Shown here: positions 21,896-35,018 of the stretch, in pieces
Position numbering within the stretch: the stretch's first letter is position 1
Layout: every line of letters starts with the position of its first letter
DNA from: Ichthyophonus hoferi
Taxonomy: Eukaryota; Opisthokonta; Ichthyosporea; Ichthyophonida; Ichthyophonidae
DNA length: 64,000 nucleotides
Direction: 5' to 3'
Assembly (NCBI GenBank): GCA_002751075.1
Contig: NAOQ01000016.1
Location: forward strand, 132,951-196,950
The notes under the pieces: model-generated
The model's database searches: none
What the model was told of the DNA's origin: nothing
Seen by the model: the letters and a program-made list of their open reading frames with translations, nothing else
Program-made: the position numbers and the translations under genes

Positions 21896-23148
21896 TTACA
21901 ATGAACTTGTGTTAATGGTTTTTAGATACATAACTGCCTGGCTAGCCGACCACCTTCGATTAATATCAACAGATAACAGTCGATAAAGTAGACTGGAAAG
22001 CGCCTTTGGCATTTTAGCCCAGCGTTCCGCCTCCTGTCCTCTGTGCCTTCCCTGTGTAAATAAGCTGAACGTTGTATCCGAGAGTGATGCTTTAGCCCAC
22101 GGTAGTCTTCCAGTAATCTGCAAATAAATAGGGGGAGGTTATTTAAAGAATTAAAAGGGATTGTAAAAGTAATGTCATCTTGAAAGTTAAGGAATGCAGA
22201 TACAAGTGCATACAAGGTATTACAAGGATAATGGAGTAACGACTTTTATGTCCAGGTTTTGTTTTCTTATTTCTTCTCTCTACCTTTCCTTCTCTTGTGA
22301 ATACATCCTGAGCCTTCCTTTCACTTGCCACGCCAAAAAAGTATGTAGGAACAACAACAAGAAATCGTACTTACCACACAGTGCAGAACTATCCCAGCCG
22401 ACCATATATCCGCCGGCCTTTTGTCATGTAAAAGACTTGAGTTCTTCGAGCAACCTGAACTTCGTAAAAGCAAAGGACACATATACGCCGGTGTCCCACC
22501 CATCACCCTATCAGCTGTCTGGGTTTTGATTTGAAGCTCAACATTTTCTGACATACCGAAATCACACAACACGATAGTGCGTTTGTCCTCCTTCAAAAGT
22601 ACGTTTTCACATTTAACATCACCATGCGTAAACCCTTTTTGATGCAAATATGCTAACGCAGAGAAAAGTTGTTTTGCATAATGGAAGGTTAGAGCTGGTG
22701 ATAGTCCAATATTGTCGGGAATGACACTCAAAAGGTCACCACCGCTTAGGTAGGGTGTAGCAAGAACCACTTCTGATCTGGAAACATGAATGTCCAATAG
22801 GAGTATGATGTTTTCATGTTTTACATTTTGAAGTATTTCTAATTCTTTTGTTATTAACTTATCTGGTAATGGGCCTCGTGCTATTACCTTCAACGCTACA
22901 TACGCATTGTTTGTGTTATCATATGCCAAGTGAACTGTGCTGCTAGAGCCCTTGATCATCTTGGTTTCAGGCACCAGGACATAACGGGCGCTGTGTCCAG
23001 TTAGGTCAGCAAAGGTTTGGTTATCTACAGAGAAAACCTGCTCCTTACCAAACCCACCTTTACTTGGAGGAAAACAACCATTTGAGGCCAAAAAAATAGA
23101 CGAGAGGTGGTCAACTTCATTTAGCGCTGGGCGAAAATCTGTCGTCAT
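21896..23148 (-). CDS. Divergent Ser/Thr protein kinase, CHK1/CAMK-like (331 aa)
   Basis: Two exons, 22375-23148 and 21896-22117, joined in phase 0 across a 257-bp GT-AG intron. After about 55 N-terminal residues comes a kinase domain: P-loop near 66-77 (KGSSSTVHLAYD, with the Gly pattern eroded), VALKVI with Lys87, alpha-C Glu102, catalytic loop HGDVKCENVLL (Asp177, Lys179, Asn182), and DFG at 196-198. Next come GTPAYMCPLL where GTPxYMAPE is usual, ADIWSAG, and GRLPW as in CHK1-like kinases. The residues for ATP and metal binding and for catalysis are present, so it may be active. HRD Arg is Gly and APE Glu is Leu. The 774-bp exon is about five times larger than the largest usual exons here. 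Start: first ATG of a long open frame. Confidence 0.88.
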
Positions 23149-26100
23149 TTGTGAAAGATACAGGAAGACCTGATGCTAAAGAAAACTAACTTTTTTATTT
23201 AAACAAAAGAAGAACAAGAAATTAATAAAGTTCATTGTCATTAAGGTAGGAGTATTAAAACAAATAAGGTAATAAATACCTTTTCCAATATCTTTCTAAT
23301 ATTTCAAAATAAAAGTCACTAGCATGTTTACACGTTCAAATAGGTGCTTAGTTATTTGAACCCTGAACTGTGAGAATTCGGAGGTTATTATAGTACCGTA
23401 CCAATCTAATTATAGCGATGATGATTTTGCCAAAGCGAGCATAGCTAATGCTATCTATCACATTAATGTTAGGACGAATAGATTCGCTGAAGTTATGTGC
23501 TTTCCCACGCGTAGCCAGCGTTGTAGTATTAAAAACAATTATAAATGCGTAGTCACGTGCTATAAGGCATTATCACAATAATACGATCTATTGTACAGTT
23601 ATAATATATATAAGGCCTGGATATGGGAGCACTACGCTTATCGTCTTTATGTGTTTACTTGAGGTATATGATGAACCGAGTTAAGTAGAAAAAAAAACGA
23701 ATGCGACCGCCAGCCGGATTAGACTAATGCTTATAGGTTTAGAATCATATAGTTACGAAACCCCCTAAACCATATCATTTTCACACGATTTCATCAATAG
23801 GTTGCTTTGTGTAAGTAATAAAAAATAAATAAATAAATTTAATAAAGGAGATAAAACATTTGCAATTTGTTTCAAAGATGGAAATATATAATATACTTCA
23901 TAACGTTTGATAGTTTATCATTAATACAGTTTCCTAACCCCAAAGATCCAATTGGCACACTCAAATGGTTGAAACGGTGTGGGAGCAATAACGTTACAAA
24001 CATACCTATCCATCGCCAATGACTGACCTGTTTAACCAGGGTTGTTTATATAAAGGGTATCTTTTTATGAACAAGTGACCAATAATCGTTCGGTTGAGGA
24101 TGTAATAGATATTCGCCCAGTTTCCGTCCATATTGAGGTATGGAATTGATTTCATTCGGATAAATCTCTTCCAGTAACTGTTTATTTTCTTATAAATTCC
24201 ACAATTGATCTAAGGTTTCATTAGAGTGGATTATGTAGAGCGACGGTCTTTATTTTATTTTTGTCATTCGATATGGAATTTATATTAGTCGGTACTGCCC
24301 CCTAACATCCCCATCACAAGAGGACCCGGATCCTCTTATTTTAAGCTACTCCTATTTAGATTTAGTCACCAAGTCTAATAACAAATCAATAATCACACCT
24401 CACATGGCTCTTCATCGCCATCATTGTGGTGATATGGTATCCATCTCTAACATTCTGACTCGAGAGTGTTCTGAATTCGGGGTGATCAACCTCTAGAAGC
24501 CCTGAAATGACAGGGTTTGTATATTTTCTTAGACATTATTGGTGACTAAACTTCTTTTTTAAATTCGAAAACAATTTGTAATCTAGCCAAGGTTGTGCAT
24601 AATGTATGTAAGTTAAACCAATGGATAATAGTGCCAGTCCTTAGGGCTATGGGAAATAATCGCACGAGCCACGCTATCTTTTCTCTATATATAGATGGAA
24701 AAATAAATGAAATATTTGCACGGGTTTTTCTTACAATAATATATCAACGTTGTTCCCATAGGAATTGTGACAGATTTTAATGCTTAATCAGTGATATAAT
24801 ATTTGTGATTTTTATTTTATTTTTAAGAAGTATTGTTAGATTAAATTTATGCTATTCAAGTCAAATCACACTTTTTTTTATAGATATCTAGAGGGAAAAT
24901 AGGAGTTAGTTAGAATTGGAGATAATTATTAGTGATCTATTTTTATACAATCATCTAACAAACTACCATTTAACATGTAGTGACAATTCTCTCTCCTTAT
25001 TTTTTTAAAGAATTTTTTAATGTTTATGGCAGTTATTAGTTAGCAAGTTTTTGCACTACTATACTATTATTCTGTAAGCGAAACAAATCAACCAATTCGA
25101 TACAAACTACCTATTAGTGTGCTCAATGAATGCCACATCTAAAATATGTTGAGCCCGAGTCGTTGTGTGGTTCCCTTTGAGTCCACTTTGATCGCAAATT
25201 CTTGGCATTTTTGATATTCGATCGCAGAATTCGATCGATGTCTATGTCCCATGCATAATCACATATCTCATTATATTCATCACTAGATGTGAATTATTTT
25301 TGGGAACTCTTCTGTATTTTGGAGAACAATTTCACTTATAGTTACTGTTTTAATAATTAAAATTCCTTTTGATAACCGTATAGATTATAGATTATTTTTA
25401 ACTTTTTGTTTTAATGATACTCTATATGACTTTTTTTTTTAATCAAAAAACGGGTCCAAAAGTATATTCTCACCAAACATTGAGTTTTAAAAGAATCAAT
25501 CAATTTCTATATGATGAATTATGAGAGACATATTACTCCATAATACCGAAAGAAGTTTAAGAAACATTACACGTCTAGTTACCATAAATTAAATTGTGAA
25601 AATTAGATGGAGAATAGTAAATTAGGAAATGTAAACTATAATCCGCAGGAGATCACCAAAAAAGAGGAGCAAGTATTTACTGATTAGAAAATCCACGAGT
25701 TGGTCATATGAAGGGTCTGACAATAAAAACTCAGGATACGGTGCTGAAAACCAATTTTGGGTTATTAAGATGTCAATATTACAACATAAGTAGATGATCA
25801 AGAGTCACAATATTTGATATTATAGATATCCTCATCTTGCTGCATGAGATTTTTATATAAGCTGATCCCAAGTGGTGCTTTTAAAATATAGGTTTGCCTT
25901 GTGGATCTTGTTGTGGTGATCTGCTTATCAGTTTGGGCAATAGTCTTGTGTAAGATATGTACATACATACAAGACATGCTTTGAAAGAACATGGTAATTC
26001 AGTAGAATTTGTTTTTGCTATTTTGTTTTTGTATTTGGGTCCCACTCAAATGAATACCAATAATTACATGTTCTATTTTTCATTTTCAAGTAATTATCTC

Positions 26101-26980
26101 AAATACAGACAACTTAGTAATTGTCCTTTTAAATTTAGTGTTAAAAAGATCAGGATCGTCATTTGTATTAGTTATTATTGCTAATTCTGACCCGAGTAGT
26201 AATCACCTATGTTCAGGGTGGCAGCCGACTATTGTAAGCAGATAATCTAGAATATAAGCTGTATAGCCTTTATTCAGTATCATTACATAATTCAGAAATA
26301 ACCCTCAATTTTTCTCAGACAGAACATTTCGTATACTTTTTAAAATTAGCATTTTATATGTAGACTACTTCCGAACCTAATAATGATTAAATGACCAATA
26401 ACTAAAACTGCTTTGCCTTTATTTTATATGTAACTGTATTTGACATATAAATGATCTAATATCTTGATCTGGCAGGATAAACACACTACATAAATTAATA
26501 ATTAAGAGACTTTTGTTCAACTCCTTTCCCACAATATCTATGTTTTGACTAAATTAATACATGTTCCATTATTTTCTCTTTGTGCACTCTCTGGTTAAAC
26601 TGCATTTCAAATATAGTACAGTAGCCAGTTTCAAAGTTATTGTCTAAATTTAGACTATTAAATAAAATGCCTACTAAATAATACATAGAGATGAACAATT
26701 CATTTATTATCACAAAAACAAAGAGTTTAATGGAAACCAATAAATTCTTTCAATTACAATGAGTATGCGTTTTTAAAATTCCACATTTTTATATGAACCA
26801 CCCAAACACCATAGTTGCAATAATAGATAGCATAAACACGTCCTACTATCTCCATTCTTAATAATTTCATGCCCTAAACCAACTCAGTAGAGCCACACTA
26901 TCGTAGCCAGTACCAACAAAATGAATAACATCCTTCATACCAGTCCACAGGAGGGTTATGACCTATGACCTATATTTGGA
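23149..26980. other. 3.8-kb intergenic region
   Basis: Lies between the kinase start and the SCAMP stop. I find no host exon. On the minus strand about 25118-25290 is open for some 55 codons (Asp/Arg/Lys-rich, with an imperfect palindrome around CGATCG), with no ATG, splice context or known motif; it may be a coding remnant. Confidence 0.5.
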
Positions 26981-29900
26981 TTACGCCTGTGCATGACGAA
27001 TCAGAGTGTCTTGAAGCATTCGATTATTGGCAGCTGCACTAGTCACCTCCATTTGTGCCCTATCCATGGTATAGTTGGAACCCCGATACCACATGTGAAC
27101 CTGCCATATCAAGTTGTGTTAATTATGCATGCCATTACAGATGTTGAATGAAGTGGTTATGTAAATAAATGAAATAGAAACAAAAAAACTATACGCAAGC
27201 ATAGATACGCTTCAAGGTACCAAAAGTATATATGGATGTATAGGGAGGACATAAACAGAAAAACAAAAAGAAACAAAAAAAGTAATTATACATATTAATT
27301 GGGTATTATAGATCTTAGGCTAAATTGAAAAAGAAAGTAGCAACTAGGGAGATAACAGTAGAAAAAAGCAGATAAAGGAGGAATCAAGCGAGATGAGCAT
27401 ACTTTAATGATCATAACGATTGATCCCATGACATTAAGAGTCCAGAACACAGAGGAAATTATGTAAACAATGGCAACAGGGTCCTTCCCCCTCCCAGCAA
27501 CATATGCGGCCATCCATCCACTATGTTTTTTTAGTATGGTTAGCCAGTATGTATATAACCGTAGGTGTATATATATTTCTATATCATACCCTACCTACCC
27601 ACCCAGCACCATTAAAAAGTAAGAATATAAATAATGCCCAAGTCACTGATACTTATAATAATATATGGTACTTTGCAGGAAAGAAAAAGAGAATCAGATT
27701 ATGAGCTGAGATGCAACACACGACTGTGTACATGCAAATCAAATAGAGCATAGATATTGGTGGTGATGTAGTAGGTGAATCAATCCAAGGTGTTGATAAT
27801 GTTATCCACTCCTGGTAATTAGCTCCTACTGTTCCTATTGGGCGGCCACAAAAAAGTATTTTGTTATTGTGGTGAGTGTAAAATAAAGAACCTTTTAACG
27901 ATGAATATTGCAGCAAATAAACGAGACCTATATTCAAGATAAAAAAGGAACATAATTACAACAGCAGATTGGTAACACAATCAATATATATATATATATT
28001 ACATACCAGGCCCCAGTGCCCTCTACTCCTATAGTAAAGTAGATGTTGGTTAAAATCTGGAAGCCAAACACAAAGAAGAATATCATAAAGTTCACTGAAC
28101 GGTCCTTCCTGGAGGGGGTGAAAAGAAAGGGAGAATATACATACAGGCAGATGAGTACAAGTATGAAATATGTACATTATTAAACCTATTTTGAACATAC
28201 ATAAAAATAAAAATAAAAATAAAAGTAAAATTCTTCTCTTGCCTTTCTCATTGACTACTAGTAGATTCATTTTCTATAAAAAAAAAAGCTGGTTAAAATA
28301 CCCCCACTTACTACTACCAAGTCCATTTCATTCTATCTACTCCATTTAAAACTCTCAGCTATCACATATACTATCCTAAATATCAAGCTAACAGGTAATA
28401 CTTATGGTAAGTTTAGGAAAGGAAGGCAGGAGCAAGGAGATTAGCCATCATCTCAATACGTCCAACATACATGGTCAGAATAGAATAGTAGACTAGTGGG
28501 ATATTCATACATACATACTACATGTATGTGAAGTAAGATAATAAATGATTCGAGTACATCAAATTGCAATATCACACAGGGAAACAACAAAGCAAAGAAA
28601 CCCATACAGCTAACTACAACCACACAGCACAATTTACCTGAAGCCGTTGTAAAGGGTACGATACCAAAAGTTGAACGATACAACAACGCCAAAGACCAGG
28701 AAGAACGTGGCAATAATTACATTGCGAGTGGTCTGGCCACAGGCTCTACAGCCAAGACCGGAGAGGGCCGCAATAAAATTTATTAGATAGCAGAGGGAAG
28801 TGACTGTAGACCAATAGGAGTTAGGCGGCGACAGGGTACCTTCTTTTGTATATCACAAAATAGTACGGAGATAGGGATTTGTAGTACTAAAGTAGAAGCA
28901 TTACATTGCAGGATGCATATGTTTAGCCAAATAATTGGACTGCTCTATGTATGTATAGTAATACGTATGATAGTATGCATTCATCTATACTAATATTATA
29001 TTATCTCTTCTCTGCCTTTAACTACATAAAGAAATATGCGCGAATGCCCAACTACAATATAGCCAAGAGTTGGTCATAAACACACACATCCATCCATTTG
29101 TAGTGAAAACAAGCCTATTTCTTCCCACTTTCTGTTACACGTTACCCGCACAGTCATATTGTCTTACCAACCATCAAACATAAACACATCTATCCAAAGT
29201 CTACGATGCCTTCATCTATCTATGCGTGCTATACAAGTACCACGTCGTCCTAATAGGTACGTATAGTGTGCACAACATCATAGCTAAAGCCTATACAAAT
29301 CAAATCAAACTTTACTTGAATATCCTACTATTTTCTTTTTATTCTATTATTCTATTAAACCAATTGTCAAGTGAAACACACCACACACCACACGCCACAA
29401 CGGTAATAGAGTATAAAGTGTACTTACAAAACCATATAGCATAAACATGGCGAACATTAGCTTGACAGTCTGCGGGGATATCGGTAGGAATAGAGTGATA
29501 GATCCAGGGCTTAAAGGGAGCGGGGCACCACTTGGGGAAGGGCGGCCAGTTGGGCACCTGTAGATACCAAGTAAGAATGTATGCGTGTATGTGTGTACGC
29601 GTGGGAGGGCGGAGAGAGAGTTAGGGATATGCACTTCACTTCTAGCGTTAATATAATTATACTAGGGCCGATGACGTCATTTGATTTTTTTAAAATTTGG
29701 ACTCCCACCTTCCTTATGGAATAATTTAGTTGGCCGAAATAACAATGAGGTTATATCTTATATCAGGCGGCATGGGCCATAAATTCCCGCCTATATTCCG
29801 ACCATAAATATTAGCAACTCAAGGGGTGGGGGTGGGGTGGAGGCTTATAATAATAATATGATTTGTGCGCCACTCTTGTGTATTATTTTATGATATGGGT

Positions 29901-32900
29901 TTGGTTAGTGTATGAGAGATGCGTTTATATTTATTGGTAGAATGTCACTTACCAAGTATGTACTGTTAAGCAACATCAGGCTATTATCATACTGTATCAT
30001 ATAATATTTTAAACATGCGGCAATGTGTGCAGAGTGGAGCAACAACCAACACAATAATATAATGCTTAAGGGAAATAGGTAGAAACAAGACTGTATACCT
30101 TTCTGATATAATAATGATGGAGATGTATAATAATATACTATCCAGATATGAATGTATTAACTAGTGGACTAAGGAGAGATTTATTCTTTTGACCAATACA
30201 TGTATTGATGACACATAAACTAATGCCAAGCTATATATATAATGTCTGCATTGGATTGGATTATGGCTCGGTATGGCCTGGTCCTAGTACAAACTATTAT
30301 ATGTTGATTAATTAATTACTCAATTAATTGTGAAAAATCCATACATACATACACTTAATACAACTACTTTTTTCTTCCTTGTAGACTTCCGAAGTATAAA
30401 CTTTTACATCACATTAGCCTGTACTTGATTCATGCACATTCTATCACCCACCAATGATTGGTGTGTATAAAACAATAACCAATGAAAATTAAACACGGTG
30501 ATTTTTAAAAGATAGTCCAATAGGGTTACATGATCAAGATTAATACACTAATCCCACTAAAATAAAATATGAACAAGGAAGAGAGGGGGAGAGTGGGAGG
30601 TAGAGTTAAAAATGAAGAGCAAGAGGGTGTATAGACGACTAAACAATACAATTACATACGTGTATTGGCAGGCTTAGGTGCACCCGGTCTTCACAAGTTA
30701 TATATACATATATTCATACATATACACAGTACATATATATATTATTAACCGGCTTATGTGCACATATTATTCGCCCACTCTACTCACCCGTTGTTTTCCC
30801 TGTTGAAGGTTGGCCTCTTTCTCATCTAATTCTAATTTTCGTTGGGCTAATTCTTCTTCTCTCTTCTTTAGTTCTGCTTCTTTCTCAGCCTACGTAGTAA
30901 TTGGTGAAATGTCAGCAGCCGAACAGGGTTTATCTTTCGCAAATGTTTGAAAATGATATAAACTATCAACCAGTAATATGATAGGGATAAAAAAAAATAC
31001 AGGTTCAATAGCTAATGGTTTACAATGTGGATTGTCTTGCTTGATAGCTCTGTACTATAAAAATAAGTATCTAATATGGACAGATAGTAAATAAAAAAAA
31101 CAGAAAATGATTGGGCTTATATCAGGATTCGCTTAAAATAGTTATTACCAGGTCATGTACCTAAAAATAAAGACCAATCAATGCCTTTCTCCCATGACTT
31201 TAGAATCTAAAGTAAGATGAAAGCACACAATCATTCTTCATAATGAGTAATTAACGCTCCAGCCATTGACGGTGCGAGTTCATTATTTCCAGCCAGTCAC
31301 CTACCAACTCGGGGGCTCTAACCCAATCAGGTCCAGTATGGAGAGGTACCGCCGAAACGGTCACATCGCCCTCGTACTATAAATAGAAATCATGTTAGCC
31401 ATAACTATACGTGACTAATGACCGATAGGATGTTTATGTGTTTTATTGTTTATTATATCTCTATATTTATTGTTTTGCTTTAAATGATAACTTGTTGTAT
31501 TGAACATACACAGAAAAGAATATATATATACTTCTGTTATCTAATCACACGAATACAAACATGGGTGTATTGATACATACATACATATAAACTGTATATA
31601 TCTGCACATAGCTAAAGTTAGGATAAAGAGAGAAGGGGTGGGTTGAAGGAGAAAAAAGGAAAACAACAAAGGGGAAAATGAAAAATAAATAAATTATTTA
31701 TTATTTACATATTTGCTTTAATAACTAATGCAAATAGCCAGGATATTGGCAGTATGTACATATAGCGATGGTATGCATAATATTATAGTTTTACTATACA
31801 TATAAATATTCCCTCGTACGTCTGTAGACACATATAACCCACATACATACACACACACACATATATATATATATATCCTTTCACATAAACCTGTTGGATT
31901 ATAATAAAAATCAACAGCAAAATAAATTTCCCTCAGAAAAATGCTATTATATGTACACATTAAATTAACAAAGTTCTATGCATCTATCTATGTACACAAA
32001 AAAATTCCCTACGATTATCTTAAAATCATATTCCTTGTTAATTATCATCAAAACAACAATGGCACAGCCTAGCTTCAAAATAATAATTATTAATAGAAGT
32101 CGTTGCAAATATTGACTTTTAAAACTAAGTAGACTATGAATACCATAATGTCTTTCGCACTAATACTTTATAGAAAAAAAAATCAATGAAGCATGTATAC
32201 GCATACAAAGCCTTACTTCTCCCTCCTAGTACTTAACAAGTTAAAGAGTTATATTGGGTTTAGTTATTATTGTGTAGTTGTATATTGTGTATATTGGTGT
32301 GTAAAGATTGTCCTTTCTTTGTCTCATTCAACGTAACAACTCTCCTTCAAAGTCTTATAATTAAATTAAACATCAGAATAGATCTTAATATAATGACTGT
32401 TTCTACCCATATAGTATTGAACGGTTTTAAGATAGTGCTTAATAAAATGTTTATCTTTTTTTCTTTTTTTTCTGGACGTATTCAGAAAGAATATCCAACA
32501 TACTAGGTCAAAAGCTTACCTGGTCTCTTATTGGTACAGTCTGGGCTACGACTGGGGAAAATGGATTAAACTCCCCCGTAGAGGTCACACTATCCCTCAT
32601 GGTAGTTACGCCCTGTATGTTTTTATGCATAAATCCATGTTAAAGACACCCAAGTATATGTGCATACAGTCTATGCAATAAATTCGGTTATCATTGCTGT
32701 CTTCTTATACTACCGCACTTTTTCTCTTACAAAGTCCCTGTCAATCAACTTGACCCTTTCACCCAACCATAACAACAGGCCCACTAAACCGTAAATTTTT
32801 AAGTAAAATTTTCATATTAAAAACTGTGCTATTGAAGTTTTCAATTATTATTGTTGATTACCGAAGTAGCAATGTGTCAAAGACAAAAAGAAATAAAGAT

Positions 32901-33016
32901 GATAAGAGTAAGAGGACACAAGTAAAGATACCTACCCTGGTTGTGGTTGTACCGTGAGCATCCCGAACTGAAGGGTTCTGGAACGGGTTGGCAGACCATT
33001 CATCATCTCCTTCCAT
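26981..33016 (-). CDS. SCAMP: Secretory carrier-associated membrane protein (SCAMP, 339 aa)
   Basis: Four-pass membrane protein of recycling carriers (Golgi, endosome, plasma membrane) in post-Golgi and endocytic traffic. Nine exons in phase: 32936-33016, 32520-32612, 31305-31376, 30788-30889, 29428-29557, 28638-28839, 28007-28108, 27403-27520, 26981-27100. Two NPF motifs at about residues 10-12 and 43-45 would bind EH-domain proteins. A charged helix follows (KEAELKKREEELAQRKLEL), then NWPPFPKWCP. Four membrane segments lie around YLINFIAALSGLG, NVIIATFFLVFGVVVSF, FMIFFFVFGFQIL and IVYIISSVFWTLNVMGSIVM. The loop after TM2 is the family's E peptide, here FWYRTLYNGFR, and CGW precedes TM4. Length matches animal SCAMPs (about 340 aa). 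Start: ATG at 33016 (MEGDDEW). Confidence 0.96.
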
Positions 33017-34951
33017 GACTAAAACAATATTTGACAGTAACTAAATATAATATATAATAGATAGGTAGGAAGTGGAGGGTAACGCAAACAGCAACTTTAG
33101 CAACTAATATTCTAAACAAACAAAAGTGCACAATTTTAATACATATATTCATTCGTTGGAATTAAATTGATTCGTTACGTAACCCAAAGCATTGGCTGCG
33201 TAAATATACATCTAGTCGAAAAACCATTGAAAAGTGGTTTAAAAAAAATCTAAGCACTTCGACTAATAGGATGGACGGTTTATGAAAGATATGGTTGTGC
33301 AGTATAAAATTTATTTGCGCTGCTGGATCTATATATAATCACCAATCGGAAGTCCCCTTGACAATAAAACTTAAGTATTGAGGATATTTTTCTACAAAGC
33401 AGAAGGTACAGTTTTACAAAGCATAGGGTTATTTATGCAATTGAAGATAATACCTGTAAGCGTAATTTTAACATGTAGACATAATTATGGGAGTAATCTC
33501 TTAGTCAATGCAGCTGTTGTATATATCAAATATATTGTAAAATCGGACTACTAACATAAACGGTAAGTATACAATAAAACTTATGATGATTGTGAAATAA
33601 AGTCAATACTCGTTGGTGAATCTTCTAATGGAGAGTCCACAGCATTTTGGCAGCCCGTTGATCCTGAGGCCTCAATCCCAAGCCGTTTTTTATGGTGGCT
33701 TAAAGGTGTCTCAGTATTTTTATATCCAGACTTATGAGCAGTTTGTCCTTGCAAATAGTTGTGACTGCTACAGTAGTTATATTAATGTTTATAAACTTCA
33801 ATTAGGTTCATTCTTGAACATGAAGTAAGATGGCTTCAGTAAGAAAGCCTTCTCTCTCTTCCCAGCCTTTTATATCTTTCACTTATAGCTACTTTATTGT
33901 ACATAGTAGAATGTTTAACCATAAATCGAGACAATATTAAAGTCTTCTATATACCAAGCTGGACCGCAAGTGCACTAGAATATAGTGTATCATATATCAT
34001 ACATAAAATGCTGCGGAATTACACAGAACTTTATTACCTTTACCATTACCCTTTTCATCTTGTAGTGTCTGTTATCTCCATTACATTCATTGCTAAACAA
34101 TATTGGTTAGCGCCGAACTCTTGTTGTAAGAGGGTGGAAAGACAACCTCGGCATCATCCAGTAAGACCCAAATCTTTAGCTTTACTTTGCCTTGTTCCTA
34201 CCTAGCAATTCACTAAGAGTTCCAGGTTTAACATAGCATATTTAGTTCATAAAACTACTTTTCTGTCTCCAATCACTTCTCCCTCTTTCTATGCTATTTT
34301 ATGGACAAAATACTGATATCTTAATGTTCATTTAAAACACCGGTACAATTATTCTCAACATTGCAGTGTACTGTCTGACCAACAATTAAAATTCTCTTCT
34401 TTGTGCTTCTTGCTTTATCTAGGCTCTCTTTTTACATAAAATTGCTCTCCTACCTAGCAAAATATTCCATAAAAGCCGCTCTAACACAATATATAGAATT
34501 TCTAGATAGACTCTACCACGTCTATTATCTGCAATCATCCATACTTCCTGCTTCTCTGTTTGATCTATCATACGCCTTCTCTTACTTATAAAAAAAAAAC
34601 AAGCAAGGGAATATGATACTAATGTTTTTTAGTATATATTTCCAATGCATGCTTATATATTGGTATTTATCCTGCATTTTCTATTTACCGTCCTCTCTTA
34701 TCACACATTGGTGTTAGGTGCCAAGCCACAGGAAATCCAAACAACTTCAATCATAACTTTAATTCATTGAATGTGTATTTGTGTTTACTGGGATTCATAT
34801 GCAGTGCAGTTGAACCATAACACATGCTTAGTATGTCTTTATAATGTTCGGTAGCAGCTCTTTTTTAAAATAATTTCGGGTGTACTAAATTTTTGGAGAA
34901 TATGATGTGATATCAACAGGTTCACAATGAAATCGTGTTATATGTGCATCT

Positions 34952-34985
<34 letters not shown>

Positions 34986-35018
34986 CATATATATTAAACT
35001 GGGGTTTAAACCAGCAAA
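33017..35018. other. 2.0-kb intergenic region
   Basis: Between the SCAMP start and the transporter stop. Plus-strand ORFs at 33613-33828 and 33897-34205 have no recognisable motif and no matching splice structure. A (TA)n tract lies at about 34954-34994. Confidence 0.5.

Noticed and set aside
27653-27937. 94-codon minus-strand ORF
   Set aside because: Lies wholly in a SCAMP intron; the flanking exons join in phase without it and it lacks the expected membrane segment.
33897-34205. 102-codon plus-strand ORF as a gene
   Set aside because: No known motif, neighbours on the other strand and no supporting exon structure; at best a remnant.
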